Shown here: one piece after another, positions 9,114 to 18,762 of the stretch
Position numbering within the stretch: the stretch's first letter is position 1
How the letters are laid out: every line of letters starts with the position of its first letter
Source of the DNA: Sphingobacterium sp. T2
Lineage (GTDB): Bacteria; Bacteroidota; Bacteroidia; Sphingobacteriales; Sphingobacteriaceae
Length of the DNA: 41,985 bases
Reading direction: 5' to 3'
Assembly: GCF_000814685.1 (NCBI RefSeq)
Contig: NZ_JXAC01000006.1
Location: 1 to 41,985 of the forward strand
Translations under genes and position numbers: made by a program
The notes under the pieces: model-generated
Databases searched by the model: none
What the model was told of the DNA's origin: nothing
What the model saw: the letters and a program-made list of their open reading frames with translations, nothing else

Positions 9114-9586
9114 ATGGAAAAAAATTATTCTAAACTACGATTTAGACAATCTTGATATTCAGATTCTATCTATATTGATGCAAGATGCGTCAATTCCATA
9201 CACAGAAATCGCAAAAAAAATTAATCGTTTCTGGAGGAACCATCCATGTCCGTATGAAAAAAATGGAAGAGATGGGCATCATCCACGGCTCGAACCTTAT
9301 CATCAACCCGCAGAAAATCGGATTTGACATTACAGCGTTTTTAGGTATTTACCTAGAAAAAGGTTCTCAATATGCCGATGCTGTAGAGCAACTTAAAAAC
9401 GTGAAAGAAATCGTAGAGCTACATTACTGCACAGGACAATACAGTATGTTTGCTAAAATCATATGCCGTGACACAGCACACCTTAGAAAGGTGCTAAATG
9501 AAGATATACAAAGCCTTAAAGGCATTCAGCGCACAGAGACTATCATCTCCTTGGAAGAAAGTATCAGACGTCAAATCACTTTATAG
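9114..9586 (+). CDS. Lrp/AsnC-family transcriptional regulator (frameshifted)
   Basis: A feast/famine regulator: an N-terminal winged HTH and a C-terminal RAM (ligand-binding, oligomerisation) domain. In repaired form: NYDLDNLDIQILSILMQDA, SIPYTEIAKKLIVSGGTIHV (HTH, about 24-43), VRMKKMEEMGIIHG, then the alpha/beta RAM domain with VKEIVELHYCTGQYSMFAKI. Two extra A bases, in the runs 9118-9124 and 9213-9220, break the gene in the first 35 codons. Removing both gives 156 residues, the normal size. The effector is probably an amino acid, from the family. It is followed by a strong terminator, so it is a single-gene unit. Confidence 0.87.
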
Positions 9587-9603
9587 TTTTTTAGGGCATC
9601 CAT

Positions 9604-9640
9604 AATAAAAGAAGGCAACGGAATGTTGCCTTCTTTTATT
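9604..9640 (+). terminator. Intrinsic terminator after AsnC-type regulator
   Basis: A 16-bp perfect stem, AATAAAAGAAGGCAAC with its complement, around a 5-nt loop; the right arm ends in a T-rich tract. It separates the regulator from mutL. Confidence 0.88.
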
Positions 9641-9684
9641 ATTTTAATATGGCCACCAATAAAGGCAGAGCCTTTAATTTTTTG

Positions 9685-9692
9685 TAACTTTG
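9685..9692 (+). promoter_or_regulatory. -7 element directly before mutL
   Basis: TAACTTTG matches TAnnTTTG and ends 7 nt before the mutL ATG. Start of transcription at the expected distance would leave almost no leader. No clear -33 TTG. Confidence 0.45.
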
Positions 9693-9699
9693 TGTTTGT

Positions 9700-11578
9700 A
9701 TGTCGGATATCATTCAATTACTTCCTGAAGCGGTTGCTAATCAGATAGCAGCGGGAGAAGTGGTTCAACGGCCAGCTTCAGCTGTCAAAGAACTGATAGA
9801 AAACGCTATTGACGCGGGTGCGGATCGTATAAAAGTCATCGTCAAAGATGCGGGAAAAACATTATTGCAGGTAATAGACAACGGCTGTGGAATGAGTGTG
9901 ACAGACGCCAGACTTTGCTTTGAGCGTCACGCCACCAGTAAAATCCGCAAGGCCGAGGACCTTTTCGCCATAAGAACGATGGGTTTCCGTGGTGAGGCGA
10001 TGGCCTCCATCGCCGCCGTAGCACAGGTAGAGCTAAAAACACGACGTGTCGAAGATGAACTGGGCACCGTCGTACAGATCGAAGGCTCAAAAATCGTCAA
10101 CCAATTTCCGGAAGCCGTGCCAGCCGGAACAAGTGTGGCAGTAAAAAACCTTTTTTACAACATCCCTGCACGACGCAATTTCCTGAAAAGCAACTCCGTG
10201 GAACTACGCCACATCATCGACGAGTTCCAACGGGTAGCATTGGCACACCCCGACATCTTTTTCAGCTTACATAGCGACAACAACGAGCTCTTTCACCTTA
10301 CTCCGGGAACACTGAAACAACGTATCGTCCACATTTTTGGAAATAACTACAACCAAAAACTGGTTCCTGTGGAAGAAGATACGAGCATCATCAAACTCAA
10401 AGGATTTATCGGTAAGCCGGAGTATGCCAAGAAAACTAGAGGAGAACAGTTTTTCTTTGTCAACGACAGGTTTATCAAAAATCCGTATCTTAACCATGCG
10501 GTCATGGATGCCTACGAAGAGATATTGCCGCCGGAAACTTATCCGCTATATATCTTATTCATCGACATTGATCCTGCAAGGATTGATATCAATGTCCATC
10601 CTACCAAGACAGAAATTAAATACGAGGACGATAAGGCTATCTATGCTATCATACGTTCTGCCGTCAAACGTTCGTTGGGACGCTATAACATTACACCCTC
10701 ATTGGATTTCGATCAAGATACCAGTTTCAGCCAGTTTATAACAACAAAACCGACTGGAAGAGATTCAAGTTCCAACCATCAACTTCAATCCGAATTTCAA
10801 TCCGTTCGAAAATGAGGTTGGTGCACTGAAGCCTAAATACACCTCTCGCTCGTACGACTACAGTTCCAAATTTGAAAGAGAAGCTGTCCCACAAAACTGG
10901 GAATCGCTATACAAAATCACTGAACAAGCAGACCAGATACAGCTGCCCCTGCTTGGCGATGATCTCTCTACTGAGGATGAGACATCAGCAGAACCTTCGG
11001 TAGAAATAAAAAAGAATTTCTTCCAGATCCATAACCGTTATATCATCACGCAGATACATTCTGGAATGATGATTATTGATCAGCAGGCAGCACACGAAAG
11101 AATTCTCTTCGAGCAGTATAAAGAACAGCTGGTCAACAATCAGGGAAGCAGCCAACAGAGCCTCTTTCCTACGACAATAGACCTTTCGGTGGCAGACTTC
11201 GAGCTGATGAACGAAATCCTTCCCGAATTACAATCGTTAGGATTTCAGCTCCGACCTTTCGGAAAAACTACTTATATTGTAGATGGTATTCCAGCAGATT
11301 TGGGGAATAACATTAACGAAAAGCAGATTATCGAGCAGCTACTGGAAGATTATAAACAGAACCGAGCAGAGCTGAAAGTGGACAAAAGGGACAACATAGC
11401 AAGGTCCTTAGCAAAAAGTGCTGCCATCAAGGCAGGCACCCCCCTGGATAATGATGCTATCGCCGAACTTATTGACAGACTGTTCGCCTGTGAAAGCCCT
11501 AACGTGTCAATTCACGGAAAGCCGACGGTAATCACACTGACACTCTCAGATTTGATGGAAAAATTTGATAAAATTTAG
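9700..11578 (+). CDS. mutL: DNA mismatch repair protein MutL (one frameshift)
   Basis: Couples mismatch recognition by MutS to strand removal. The GHKL ATPase domain is complete: [10 protein letters not shown] (31-40), DNGCGM (60-65), RHATSKI, GFRGEA (95-100) and [17 protein letters not shown]; then VNDRFIKN and [13 protein letters not shown]. The C-terminal dimerisation domain has [16 protein letters not shown], matching the DQHA(X)2E(X)4E endonuclease motif except His to Gln. One extra C at 10750-10751 breaks the frame inside the variable linker; without it ITTK continues [14 protein letters not shown] and the protein is 625 residues, normal for the family. It is first in a run with two rhomboid genes and an EEP gene. 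Confidence 0.95.
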
Positions 11579-11592
11579 ATTTTGAAAAACCG

Positions 11593-12300
11593 ATGAACAA
11601 CATATTAGGAAATTTAACCCCTGTAGCAAAAAACCTTCTTATTCTAAATATCATTTGTTTTGTGGGGAGCATTATCTCGCCACAGGCATCACGCTTATTA
11701 GGGGTTTTCTATCCGGATTCTCCATTTTTTGAAGTATGGCAACCCTTTACGTACATGTTTATGCATGCCAACTTTTCTCATCTTTTTTTCAACATGTTTG
11801 CTCTGGTGATGTTCGGTCCTATTATCGAAAGTATGTTCGGATCCAAGCGTTTCCTGCAATACTACGTCATCACGGCATTGGGAGCTTTGGTACTCCAATA
11901 TGGTGTGCAAGCCTACGAGATCTACAGCATCACCGGAACATTGCGGGCCTCGCAGTTTCTCACATTTGACTATTTTGCTGGAACTATAAGCACTAATCTG
12001 TCACTTAGCCAGTCGGATTTCGATACTGTAGCTTCTATCTACGCCACCAGCATCGTTGGAGCCTCCGGTGCAATTTTCGGATTGCTATTGGCCTTCGCCT
12101 ATTTTTATCCAAACATGCCGCTTTTTCTGATGTTCGTCCCTATCCCTATCAAAGCAAAATATTTTGTCACCGCATATATCCTTATAGAAATCTACTTAGG
12201 ATTCAATTATTCCGGTTCATCGATAGCGCACTTGGCTCATGTGGGCGGCGCCCTCTTCGGCTATCTGATGATAAAAATATGGGGCTTTAGAAAAGGTTAA
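11593..12300 (+). CDS. Rhomboid family intramembrane serine protease
   Basis: A 235-residue inner-membrane protein with six TM segments. It has the full active-site set: HANFSHLFFNMFAL (oxyanion His and Asn), GASGAIFG with the nucleophile Ser, and AHLAHVGGALFGYL with the catalytic His. A long loop follows the third TM. It cuts TM substrates near the periplasmic face; targets are unknown. It starts 14 nt after mutL and precedes a second, divergent rhomboid. Confidence 0.92.
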   Translation: MNNILGNLTPVAKNLLILNIICFVGSIISPQASRLLGVFYPDSPFFEVWQPFTYMFMHANFSHLFFNMFALVMFGPIIESMFGSKRFLQYYVITALGALVLQYGVQAYEIYSITGTLRASQFLTFDYFAGTISTNLSLSQSDFDTVASIYATSIVGASGAIFGLLLAFAYFYPNMPLFLMFVPIPIKAKYFVTAYILIEIYLGFNYSGSSIAHLAHVGGALFGYLMIKIWGFRKG

Positions 12301-12322
12301 TTACTAATAATTAATCAAAATA

Positions 12323-12330
12323 AGGAGGGA
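12323..12330 (+). promoter_or_regulatory. Strong Shine-Dalgarno before second rhomboid gene
   Basis: AAGGAGGG lies a few bases before the ATG at 12334. Such a near-perfect site is uncommon in Bacteroidetes and fixes the start of this gene. Confidence 0.6.
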
Positions 12331-12333
12331 ATT

Positions 12334-13230
12334 ATGAAGGAAAATGTTTTTAAATCTTTCGTGAGAGACACCTTTGTTCTCAACCATTCTGTAATTCCCT
12401 ATTTTATTACCATCCAAGCGGTAGGATTTGTATTGCTCTGCATCTTCGACCTGTTGACATTTTCCGATATTACATCGCTTAATATCTATAGTTTTATAAT
12501 AGAAAAATTAAGCCTGCCTAACGATTTCGGTGATTTCATTTCCCAGCCTTGGTCTTTAATAACTCATATATTGGTATATGAAAGTCTTTGGGCTCTACTT
12601 TTCGACTGCCTATGGCTCTACTGGGTGGGCAACCTATTCTTAAACCTTCTTAACAAAAGGCAATTCAACACGGTATTTTTCGGAGGATGGCTATTGGGAG
12701 CTATTCTGTATGTGGCTATCGGAAGCACCAATTTGACCCAGCAAAACACCATGTGGAGCAGCTCTGCCTTCGGGATTGCGGCATTGATAAGCACCTTGGC
12801 TATATTGATTCCCAACACCACGATACGGTTATTTCTAATAGGCAATGTTCGATTTAAGATTGTGGCCATAGCGTATCTGGCATTAGAAGCTACCTATTAC
12901 TTTTTTATGGACCTTACCGCCTTGGCAACACATATAGTCGTCATCCTCTTGGGAATTCTATTTACCTATCAGCTGGAAAATGGCCGTGACTGGAGCAAAC
13001 TTTTTGCCCGCCGAAAACAAATGCATAAAAATACCGCTGTACAGGACGAAGATTTCATTTATATAAAATATCGGACACCCGTTTATACCAACAATAAAAA
13101 GGAAAAAGACGAATTTCCTGATCAGGAACAAATCGATCAAATATTGGACAAAATTTCGCTGTATGGCTATGAAAGCCTAACTTCGCAAGAAAAGGCTATA
13201 CTCTTTAGGGCAAGTAAAAAGCAAAATTAA
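12334..13230 (+). CDS. Rhomboid-like membrane protein with C-terminal cytosolic extension
   Basis: A 298-residue protein with about six TM segments in rhomboid order plus a soluble tail of about 85 residues. Compared with its neighbour, the nucleophile position is kept in a changed context (WSSSAFGIAAL) and the catalytic His is kept (LATHIVVILLG). The oxyanion motif is altered: VYESLWALLFD has Tyr and Asp where the neighbour has His and Asn. Activity may be reduced or changed. The tail ends in IDQILDKISLYGYESLTSQE, a short helical motif common at the end of Bacteroidetes rhomboids (DUF6576-like, from memory). Its stop overlaps the next start (TAATG). Confidence 0.82.
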   Translation: MKENVFKSFVRDTFVLNHSVIPYFITIQAVGFVLLCIFDLLTFSDITSLNIYSFIIEKLSLPNDFGDFISQPWSLITHILVYESLWALLFDCLWLYWVGNLFLNLLNKRQFNTVFFGGWLLGAILYVAIGSTNLTQQNTMWSSSAFGIAALISTLAILIPNTTIRLFLIGNVRFKIVAIAYLALEATYYFFMDLTALATHIVVILLGILFTYQLENGRDWSKLFARRKQMHKNTAVQDEDFIYIKYRTPVYTNNKKEKDEFPDQEQIDQILDKISLYGYESLTSQEKAILFRASKKQN

Positions 13231-14351
13231 TGGCAGACAGCTCGTATTTACGTAAGAAAAAGCTCGGCTACTTCAGCAAAACCGTGTTCACCGCAAATAT
13301 TTTTGCTGTGCTGGCACTGCTGTTGAGTTATGGTGCCTCCTTCATCGACCCTAAAAGTTTCTGGCCTTTGGCCTTTTTCGGTTTGGGATATCTACCTATC
13401 CTGCTCATCAACGGTGGATTTATCGTCTACTGGCTGCTCCGCCGCAAACGCTTTGCTCTTGTGAGTATCACCGCCATCCTATTAGGCTGGCCGCTTCTCA
13501 TCAAACATATAAATTTCAGAAATGACAATGAAAAAATCTTGGTGAAAGCCGATTCTGTTTTAAGGGTGATGAGCTACAATGTACACCTTTTCCAACGATA
13601 TGATGACAGCAAGGATAATTTCCGTGCCGAAACCATAGAATTCATCAATACCTTGAACCCAGATATTGTATGTTTTCAGGAGTTTTATAGCCGTCTGCGA
13701 GGCACCAAACAGTTCACAAAAAAACTTAAAGAGAAAGGTGATTTCGAAGATTATTACTTTGAACCCTTCCAACAAAATGACTATGAAGGATATGGTCAAG
13801 CTATATTCTCCCGATATCCCATTATCAACAAGGGAACGATCACGCAAAACAGCTTCGGCTTAAACCGCATCATCTTTGCCGATATAAAAAGAGCCGGAGA
13901 CACCATAAGAGTCTATAACGTACACATGCGGTCTTTTGCACTACAGGATGAAGATAAAGACTTCATCCAAAAGTCTCCTTCTGAGCAGATGAAAGACGAG
14001 AAACAGACCATCCGTCTCGGCCGTAAGCTCAAAAGGGCCTTTACCAGCCGCAGCGAACAGGCCAAGACACTCCTAAATCATATCCAAAATAATTGCCCTC
14101 ACCGCTACATCATCATGGGAGATTTCAACGATACCCCTATGTCATATAGTGTCAATCTGGTGAGTAAAAACATGTTAAACGCCTTTGCGGAAAAAGGTTT
14201 CGGCTGGGGAGTGACACATTTTGGAGTCCTTCCCATCTTTCAAATCGACTATATCCTTGCCGACAAGAAACTGAAAGTAAACGATTACGGAATCATCAAG
14301 GAGAAACTGTCTGACCACTACCCTATCTGGGCGGACCTATCCTTGCATTAA
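13230..14351 (+). CDS. Membrane-anchored endonuclease/exonuclease/phosphatase family protein
   Basis: A 373-residue protein: three N-terminal TM segments (about 18-35, 43-62, 70-88), then an EEP domain. Visible motifs: MSYNVHLFQRY, DIVCFQEFYS (catalytic Glu), VYNVHMRS, MGDFNDTPMSY (Asp and Asn) and LSDHYPIWADL (catalytic Asp-His). EEP enzymes cleave phosphate esters in nucleic acids, phospholipids or inositol phosphates; the substrate is unknown. The start overlaps the rhomboid stop (TAATG). The stop overlaps the convergent protease stop by 4 nt (TTAA). Confidence 0.88.
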   Translation: MADSSYLRKKKLGYFSKTVFTANIFAVLALLLSYGASFIDPKSFWPLAFFGLGYLPILLINGGFIVYWLLRRKRFALVSITAILLGWPLLIKHINFRNDNEKILVKADSVLRVMSYNVHLFQRYDDSKDNFRAETIEFINTLNPDIVCFQEFYSRLRGTKQFTKKLKEKGDFEDYYFEPFQQNDYEGYGQAIFSRYPIINKGTITQNSFGLNRIIFADIKRAGDTIRVYNVHMRSFALQDEDKDFIQKSPSEQMKDEKQTIRLGRKLKRAFTSRSEQAKTLLNHIQNNCPHRYIIMGDFNDTPMSYSVNLVSKNMLNAFAEKGFGWGVTHFGVLPIFQIDYILADKKLKVNDYGIIKEKLSDHYPIWADLSLH

Positions 14352-15957
14352 GAAGGTCTTTTCACCTGAAGTATCTCTAAAGACTTATCGATAAAGTCGT
14401 CATATCGGTTTTTCACCTTGAAATAGGCCTCCCTACCAAAGTAATAGCGGGCTACAATAGCTTCAATATCAGATTGTATCAGCTTCAATAAGTCCTTTTT
14501 CTTACGCTCGGAGACCATCAGCCCTCGCTCGTTGAGATAAGCGATAAACTTGTCGTACTCCTGCTGCGGTAACCTATATCCCTGAAGAAAATTCTCTATA
14601 GAATAGGCCGGCGACCTTTTGGTGAAACGCTCGTAAACAAACTGCTCTACCAAGCTGGATTTCAAAATATCCTGATACAGCAAGCTCACCGCATTAGAGT
14701 CTACCTCTACACGTACATCGGGATTGATGCCACCACCACTCAACAGCTGCTTGCCGGCCAAAGTCTTGAAAATCTCAGCCCCCGTATAGGTGGTATCCAA
14801 AGTCCACAACCCTCTGTACATGGTAACATAGTTCATCATGTTAGACCAGTTGGCTGTATATTTTCGCTGTATAGAACGGCCTAATGGCGTATAGTAGCGG
14901 GCGATACTCAAGTTGATACGAGAACCGTCTAAAAAGTCGAACTGTTCCTGCACTATACCTTTACCGTAGGACCTGCGCCCCACGATGGTAGCTCTATCCC
15001 AATCTTGCAGAGCGCCGGCAACAATCTCGGAAGCCGATGCCGACGACTCGTTGATTAGCACCACAAGCTTGCCATCAGCAAAGACACCCTTGCCATCGGA
15101 AAAGTATTCCCTACGTGGCTCATGCGCCCCCTTGGTATATACCAGCAATCTTTTATCGGCAAAAAACTCGCTGGCAACCTTGATAGCGATATGGAAATAG
15201 CCTCCCCCATTGTCCCGAAGATCCAAGATCAGCTGATTAGCACCCTGCTTTTTAAGTTCCAACAAAGCTGTCCTAAACTCTTCCGCCGTCTTGAGTCCGA
15301 AACGACGTAGCTTAACATACCCTGTACGAGGTTCCAGCAAGTAGGACACATCGATAGAACTTACGTTGATCTGATCCCTACGTACTTTGAAAAGCTGGTT
15401 CATGTGCAGGCTATCTCTATACACATAAAGGTTAACGACAGAACCTTTAGTACCACGCATCAGACGATCCACGACCTTCTGTCCTATATTTCTTCCGGCA
15501 ATCTGTGTGGTGTCAATCTTGGTGATGCGATCACCTACACGCAATCCAGCCTTTTCCGCTGGGCCGTTGCGGACAAGGCCCACGACCATCAACGTATCGT
15601 TGAAGATTGAAAAAATCAAGACCAATACCTTCGAAAGTACCTTCCAGCACCTCATTTTGATTTTTAGTTCTCATTCGGCAGCAGATAGCTCGAATAAGGA
15701 TCCAAATGGGAAATAATATGGTTTATCGCTCCATTTTGAAGAGAGTCCAAGTCTAGGCTGTCCACATACGAGTTGGACAGTAAGTCCAAGACCTGCTGAA
15801 TTTTGTACGAGTTATCAGACAGTCCTATAGGCACTAAAGAAACCCCTGGGTTGTTATTCTGTTGGTCCACATAATTCTGGCCAAGAATAAGTCCAAGCAT
15901 CAATGTAGCGGCATAGGTTGCTGCCACAAAAATATTTCTACCAGTACCCTTCTGCAT
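14348..15957 (-). CDS. C-terminal processing peptidase, S41/CtpA family (two frameshifts)
   Basis: An exported serine protease with a PDZ domain that degrades or trims periplasmic proteins. The N-terminus has a signal anchor (NIFVAATYAATLMLGLILG), then LSNSYVDSLDLDSLQ and HLDPYSSYLLPNE. The PDZ region reads GIGLDFSIFNDTLMVVGL and GPAEKAGLRVGDRI. The catalytic region has LDLRDNGGGY, the nucleophile Ser in SSASASEIVAGALQD and the general-base Lys in RRSYGKGIVQEQF. The frame is broken by an extra base near 15655-15662 and an extra T in the run near 15608-15613; with both removed the protein has 535 residues. The start at 15957 (MQKGTGRNIF) is preferred to one 7 codons upstream. Confidence 0.92.
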
Positions 15958-16096
15958 GGAAAGTAATTGCGAAAGCAAAAATAAGAGTTAATTCAAATTC
16001 TTTTACAGATATTTCAATATTTGTCGAAACAAATTGTATTCCAAATTCTTTATTATCAATAAATAATTGGTCATATTTGAAAATTAATTGACAACC

Positions 16097-16666
16097 ATGC
16101 ACGAGATAGAACCTTTCTACAACTGGAGACATGACTATATTGCAGCGGAGGACAAAAAGTCGCCCTTCTATGGCACTATATATAACGAGTTTGAATTCGA
16201 TAAGCAGGTATACAACTACTTGTTGCATCCCCAATGGGATGACTTCGGCTCACAGACGCTATATCTGAAGGTTCTGTTCGCAGATTACGACAAGCATTAC
16301 GCCATCATCGAATTTATCGGCGAGTGGAACGATGCCCTCTACAATGACATTATGGTCCTCAAACGCGAAGTGATTGACCTGATGATCCAAGAAGGAATTA
16401 CCAAATTCATCATTATCGGTGAAAACGTGCTCAACTTCCATAGTTCGGATGATTCCTATTACGAAGAATGGTTTCACGACATCGAAGACGGCTGGATTGC
16501 TGCGCTTCACTTCCGTGACCACGTCGTGGAAGAGTTCCAAAACCAAAACATAGATTATTATATCAATTTCGGCGGATATCTCAACGAAATTCCATGGCGT
16601 ACGCTGAAGCCCATACAGCTATTTCATCACGTGGAACAATACCTCCAACGTCGCCTCGAAATGTAA
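16097..16666 (+). CDS. Conserved protein of unknown function
   Basis: A soluble, acidic 189-residue protein, very rich in aromatic residues (FYNWRHDYIAAEDKKSPFYG, HPQWDDFGSQTLYLK, GGYLNEIPWRTLKP). I know no named domain for it; such proteins look widely conserved in Bacteroidetes, but that is from memory. Secondary-structure pattern suggests an alpha/beta fold (YAIIEFIGEWND, ITKFIIIGENVLNF). I chose the ATG at 16097; a TTG at 16088 is also in frame. It is divergent from the S41 protease and lies 98 nt before fumC. Confidence 0.75.
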   Translation: MHEIEPFYNWRHDYIAAEDKKSPFYGTIYNEFEFDKQVYNYLLHPQWDDFGSQTLYLKVLFADYDKHYAIIEFIGEWNDALYNDIMVLKREVIDLMIQEGITKFIIIGENVLNFHSSDDSYYEEWFHDIEDGWIAALHFRDHVVEEFQNQNIDYYINFGGYLNEIPWRTLKPIQLFHHVEQYLQRRLEM

Positions 16667-16699
16667 ATTGACAAACAAACAACATATTTTTGATACACT

Positions 16700-16726
16700 T
16701 GAATTCCCTATTCCATATAGAATTCA
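16700..16726 (+). promoter_or_regulatory. Inverted repeat just upstream of fumC promoter element
   Basis: TGAATTC (16700-16706) and GAATTCA (16720-16726) form a perfect 7-bp inverted repeat with a 13-nt spacer. The half-site centres are 20 bp apart, about two helical turns, and the right half abuts the -7 element. This is the geometry of an operator for a dimeric regulator; a chance match of AT-rich sequence is possible. Confidence 0.35.
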
Positions 16727-16727
16727 G

Positions 16728-16735
16728 TAACTTTG
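16728..16735 (+). promoter_or_regulatory. -7 element for fumC
   Basis: TAACTTTG matches TAnnTTTG and sits 29 nt before the fumC ATG, leaving a normal short leader. Confidence 0.5.
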
Positions 16736-16764
16736 TCACATAAAAGAAATAAAACTTTACTAAC

Positions 16765-18162
16765 ATGTCATTCAGAATAGAAAAAGATACTATGGGTGAA
16801 GTTCAGGTGCCTGCAGACAAATACTGGGGAGCACAAACCGAACGTTCACGTAATAACTTTAAAATTGGTCCTGCGGCATCCATGCCGAAAGAAATCATCG
16901 AAGCTTTCGCGTACCTTAAGAAAGCAGCAGCATATGCCAACTGCGACTTAGGCGTATTGCCTGTAGAAAAGCGCGACGCCATCGCTGCTGTCTGCGACGA
17001 AATATTAGCGGGTAAGTTGGATGACCAATTTCCATTGGTAATCTGGCAAACAGGTTCAGGAACACAGTCCAACATGAACGTTAACGAGGTTATCGCTAAC
17101 CGCGCTCAAGTGTTGGCCGGTCGTAAAATCGGAGTGGATGAACCTATCTTGAAACCTAATGACGACGTCAACAAATCACAATCTTCTAACGACACTTTCC
17201 CTACAAGTATGCACATTGCTGCCTATAAAGCTGTAGTGGAAAAAACCTTGCCAGGAGTAGAAAAGTTGCGTGACACCCTACAACGCAAGTCGGAGGAGTT
17301 CATGCACGTTGTAAAAATCGGCCGTACACACCTTATGGACGCTACTCCTTTGACTTTGGGTCAGGAGCTTTCAGGCTATGTAGCACAGCTGAACTACGGC
17401 ATCAAAGCCGTAAAGAACACGTTGTCACATCTTTCGGAACTGGCTCTGGGAGGTACTGCCGTAGGTACAGGACTTAACACTCCTAAAGGCTATGACGTGT
17501 TGGTAGCTAAATACATCGCCGAATTTACAGGATATCCTTTTGTGACAGCACCTAATAAATTCGAGGCTTTAGCTGCTCACGACGCTATCGTTGAGACACA
17601 CGGCGCCTTAAAACAACTTGCCGTATCATTGAACAAGATCGCTAACGACATCCGTATGTTGGCATCAGGCCCTCGCTCAGGTATCGGCGAAATTTTGATT
17701 CCTGAAAACGAGCCGGGTTCTTCCATCATGCCGGGAAAAGTTAACCCTACACAATGTGAAGCATTGACTATGGTCGCTGCTCAGGTGATGGGTAACGACG
17801 TCGCTATCACTATCGGCGGTACGCAAGGTCATTACGAGCTGAACGTATTCAAGCCATTGATGGCCGCCAATTTCTTGCAATCGGCCCGTCTTCTAGGTGA
17901 TGCATGTGTGTCGTTTGAAGAACACTGTGCTTCAGGCATCCAACCGAACTATCCTCGTATCAAAGAATTGCTTGACAACTCATTGATGCTGGTAACAGCC
18001 CTAAATACCAAAATCGGCTATTACAAAGCTGCTGAAATTGCTCAGACAGCACACAAAAACAACTCTACATTGAGAGAAACTGCTATAGCATTAGGATATG
18101 TTACTGCTGAGCAGTTCGACGAATGGGTAAAACCGGAAGATATGGTTGGAAATTTGAAGTAA
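16765..18162 (+). CDS. fumC: Class II fumarate hydratase
   Basis: Converts fumarate to L-malate in the TCA cycle without an iron-sulfur cluster. The 465-residue protein is intact and of standard length. Signature regions: [48 protein letters not shown] (catalytic base His about 188) and the flexible loop [11 protein letters not shown] with the catalytic Ser (about 319). It has its own -7 element. A small lipoprotein gene starts within its stop codon (TAATG), so the two are probably translated together. Confidence 0.97.
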   Translation: MSFRIEKDTMGEVQVPADKYWGAQTERSRNNFKIGPAASMPKEIIEAFAYLKKAAAYANCDLGVLPVEKRDAIAAVCDEILAGKLDDQFPLVIWQTGSGTQSNMNVNEVIANRAQVLAGRKIGVDEPILKPNDDVNKSQSSNDTFPTSMHIAAYKAVVEKTLPGVEKLRDTLQRKSEEFMHVVKIGRTHLMDATPLTLGQELSGYVAQLNYGIKAVKNTLSHLSELALGGTAVGTGLNTPKGYDVLVAKYIAEFTGYPFVTAPNKFEALAAHDAIVETHGALKQLAVSLNKIANDIRMLASGPRSGIGEILIPENEPGSSIMPGKVNPTQCEALTMVAAQVMGNDVAITIGGTQGHYELNVFKPLMAANFLQSARLLGDACVSFEEHCASGIQPNYPRIKELLDNSLMLVTALNTKIGYYKAAEIAQTAHKNNSTLRETAIALGYVTAEQFDEWVKPEDMVGNLK

Positions 18163-18723
18163 TGAAACACAACTTTTCAAACATATATCATTTTCATAAA
18201 ACATACCTATCTCTTCTGATAGGTATTGTTTTTATTTGCTGTGGTAGGGTGCCAACGCAATTCCGACATGCAGTCTGAAGGGGTAAAAGAACTGCAAGGT
18301 GTCTGGGTGCAGGATTCCGTAGCGAATCAAAAGGCACTACTCTCCTACACCTTACATACTTTCACCTTCCGTTGTGATTCCCTCTATGTCACGATGGACG
18401 TCCATGCCAAGAAGAAAACCATTCCCGATTCCTGCTACAACAACGGCAACTGGAAAGAGTACGCCAAAGCCGTCTACGTACAACGTGGCGACAGCATCAT
18501 CGTAGAAGGAATCTACACCAAAGAAAACGGCAAACAGAAAATATCAGGATGCTATAAAAACGGCCAATATATTCCGCGCTTTAAAGTAGTGAGCCTCTCC
18601 AAAGATACCGTAGTACTACAAAATAAATACGAATCTACACCTATTACTCTAAGAAAAGTTCAGGACATCACTTGCGTCCCTAAAAAGCGGCTGGGAAATG
18701 TAAAAAGCAAATTCAAATGCTGA
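18162..18723 (+). CDS. Predicted lipoprotein of unknown function (frameshifted)
   Basis: The start overlaps the fumC stop. The signal peptide reads YLSLLIGIVLFAVVGC once an extra T in the run 18229-18233 is removed, giving lipobox VVGC and 186 residues. The mature part (about 155 residues) looks like a small beta-rich lipocalin-type or copper-resistance NlpE-like domain: LQGVWVQDSVANQK, YTLHTFTFRCDSLYV, GNWKEYAKAVYVQRGDSIIV and YKNGQYIPRFKVV. The repeated pattern of a GVW/GNW start followed by strands is typical of lipocalin-like domains, but I cannot name a family. Confidence 0.65.
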
Positions 18724-18762
18724 GAATTTTTAGCATCTTTATTCCAAACTAACCAATCATCA

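Noticed and set aside
9700-11578. Reading mutL as a true pseudogene (mutator strain)
   Set aside because: Only one extra C, both sides fully conserved, and the same kind of indel occurs in about 20 genes. A sequencing error is simpler.
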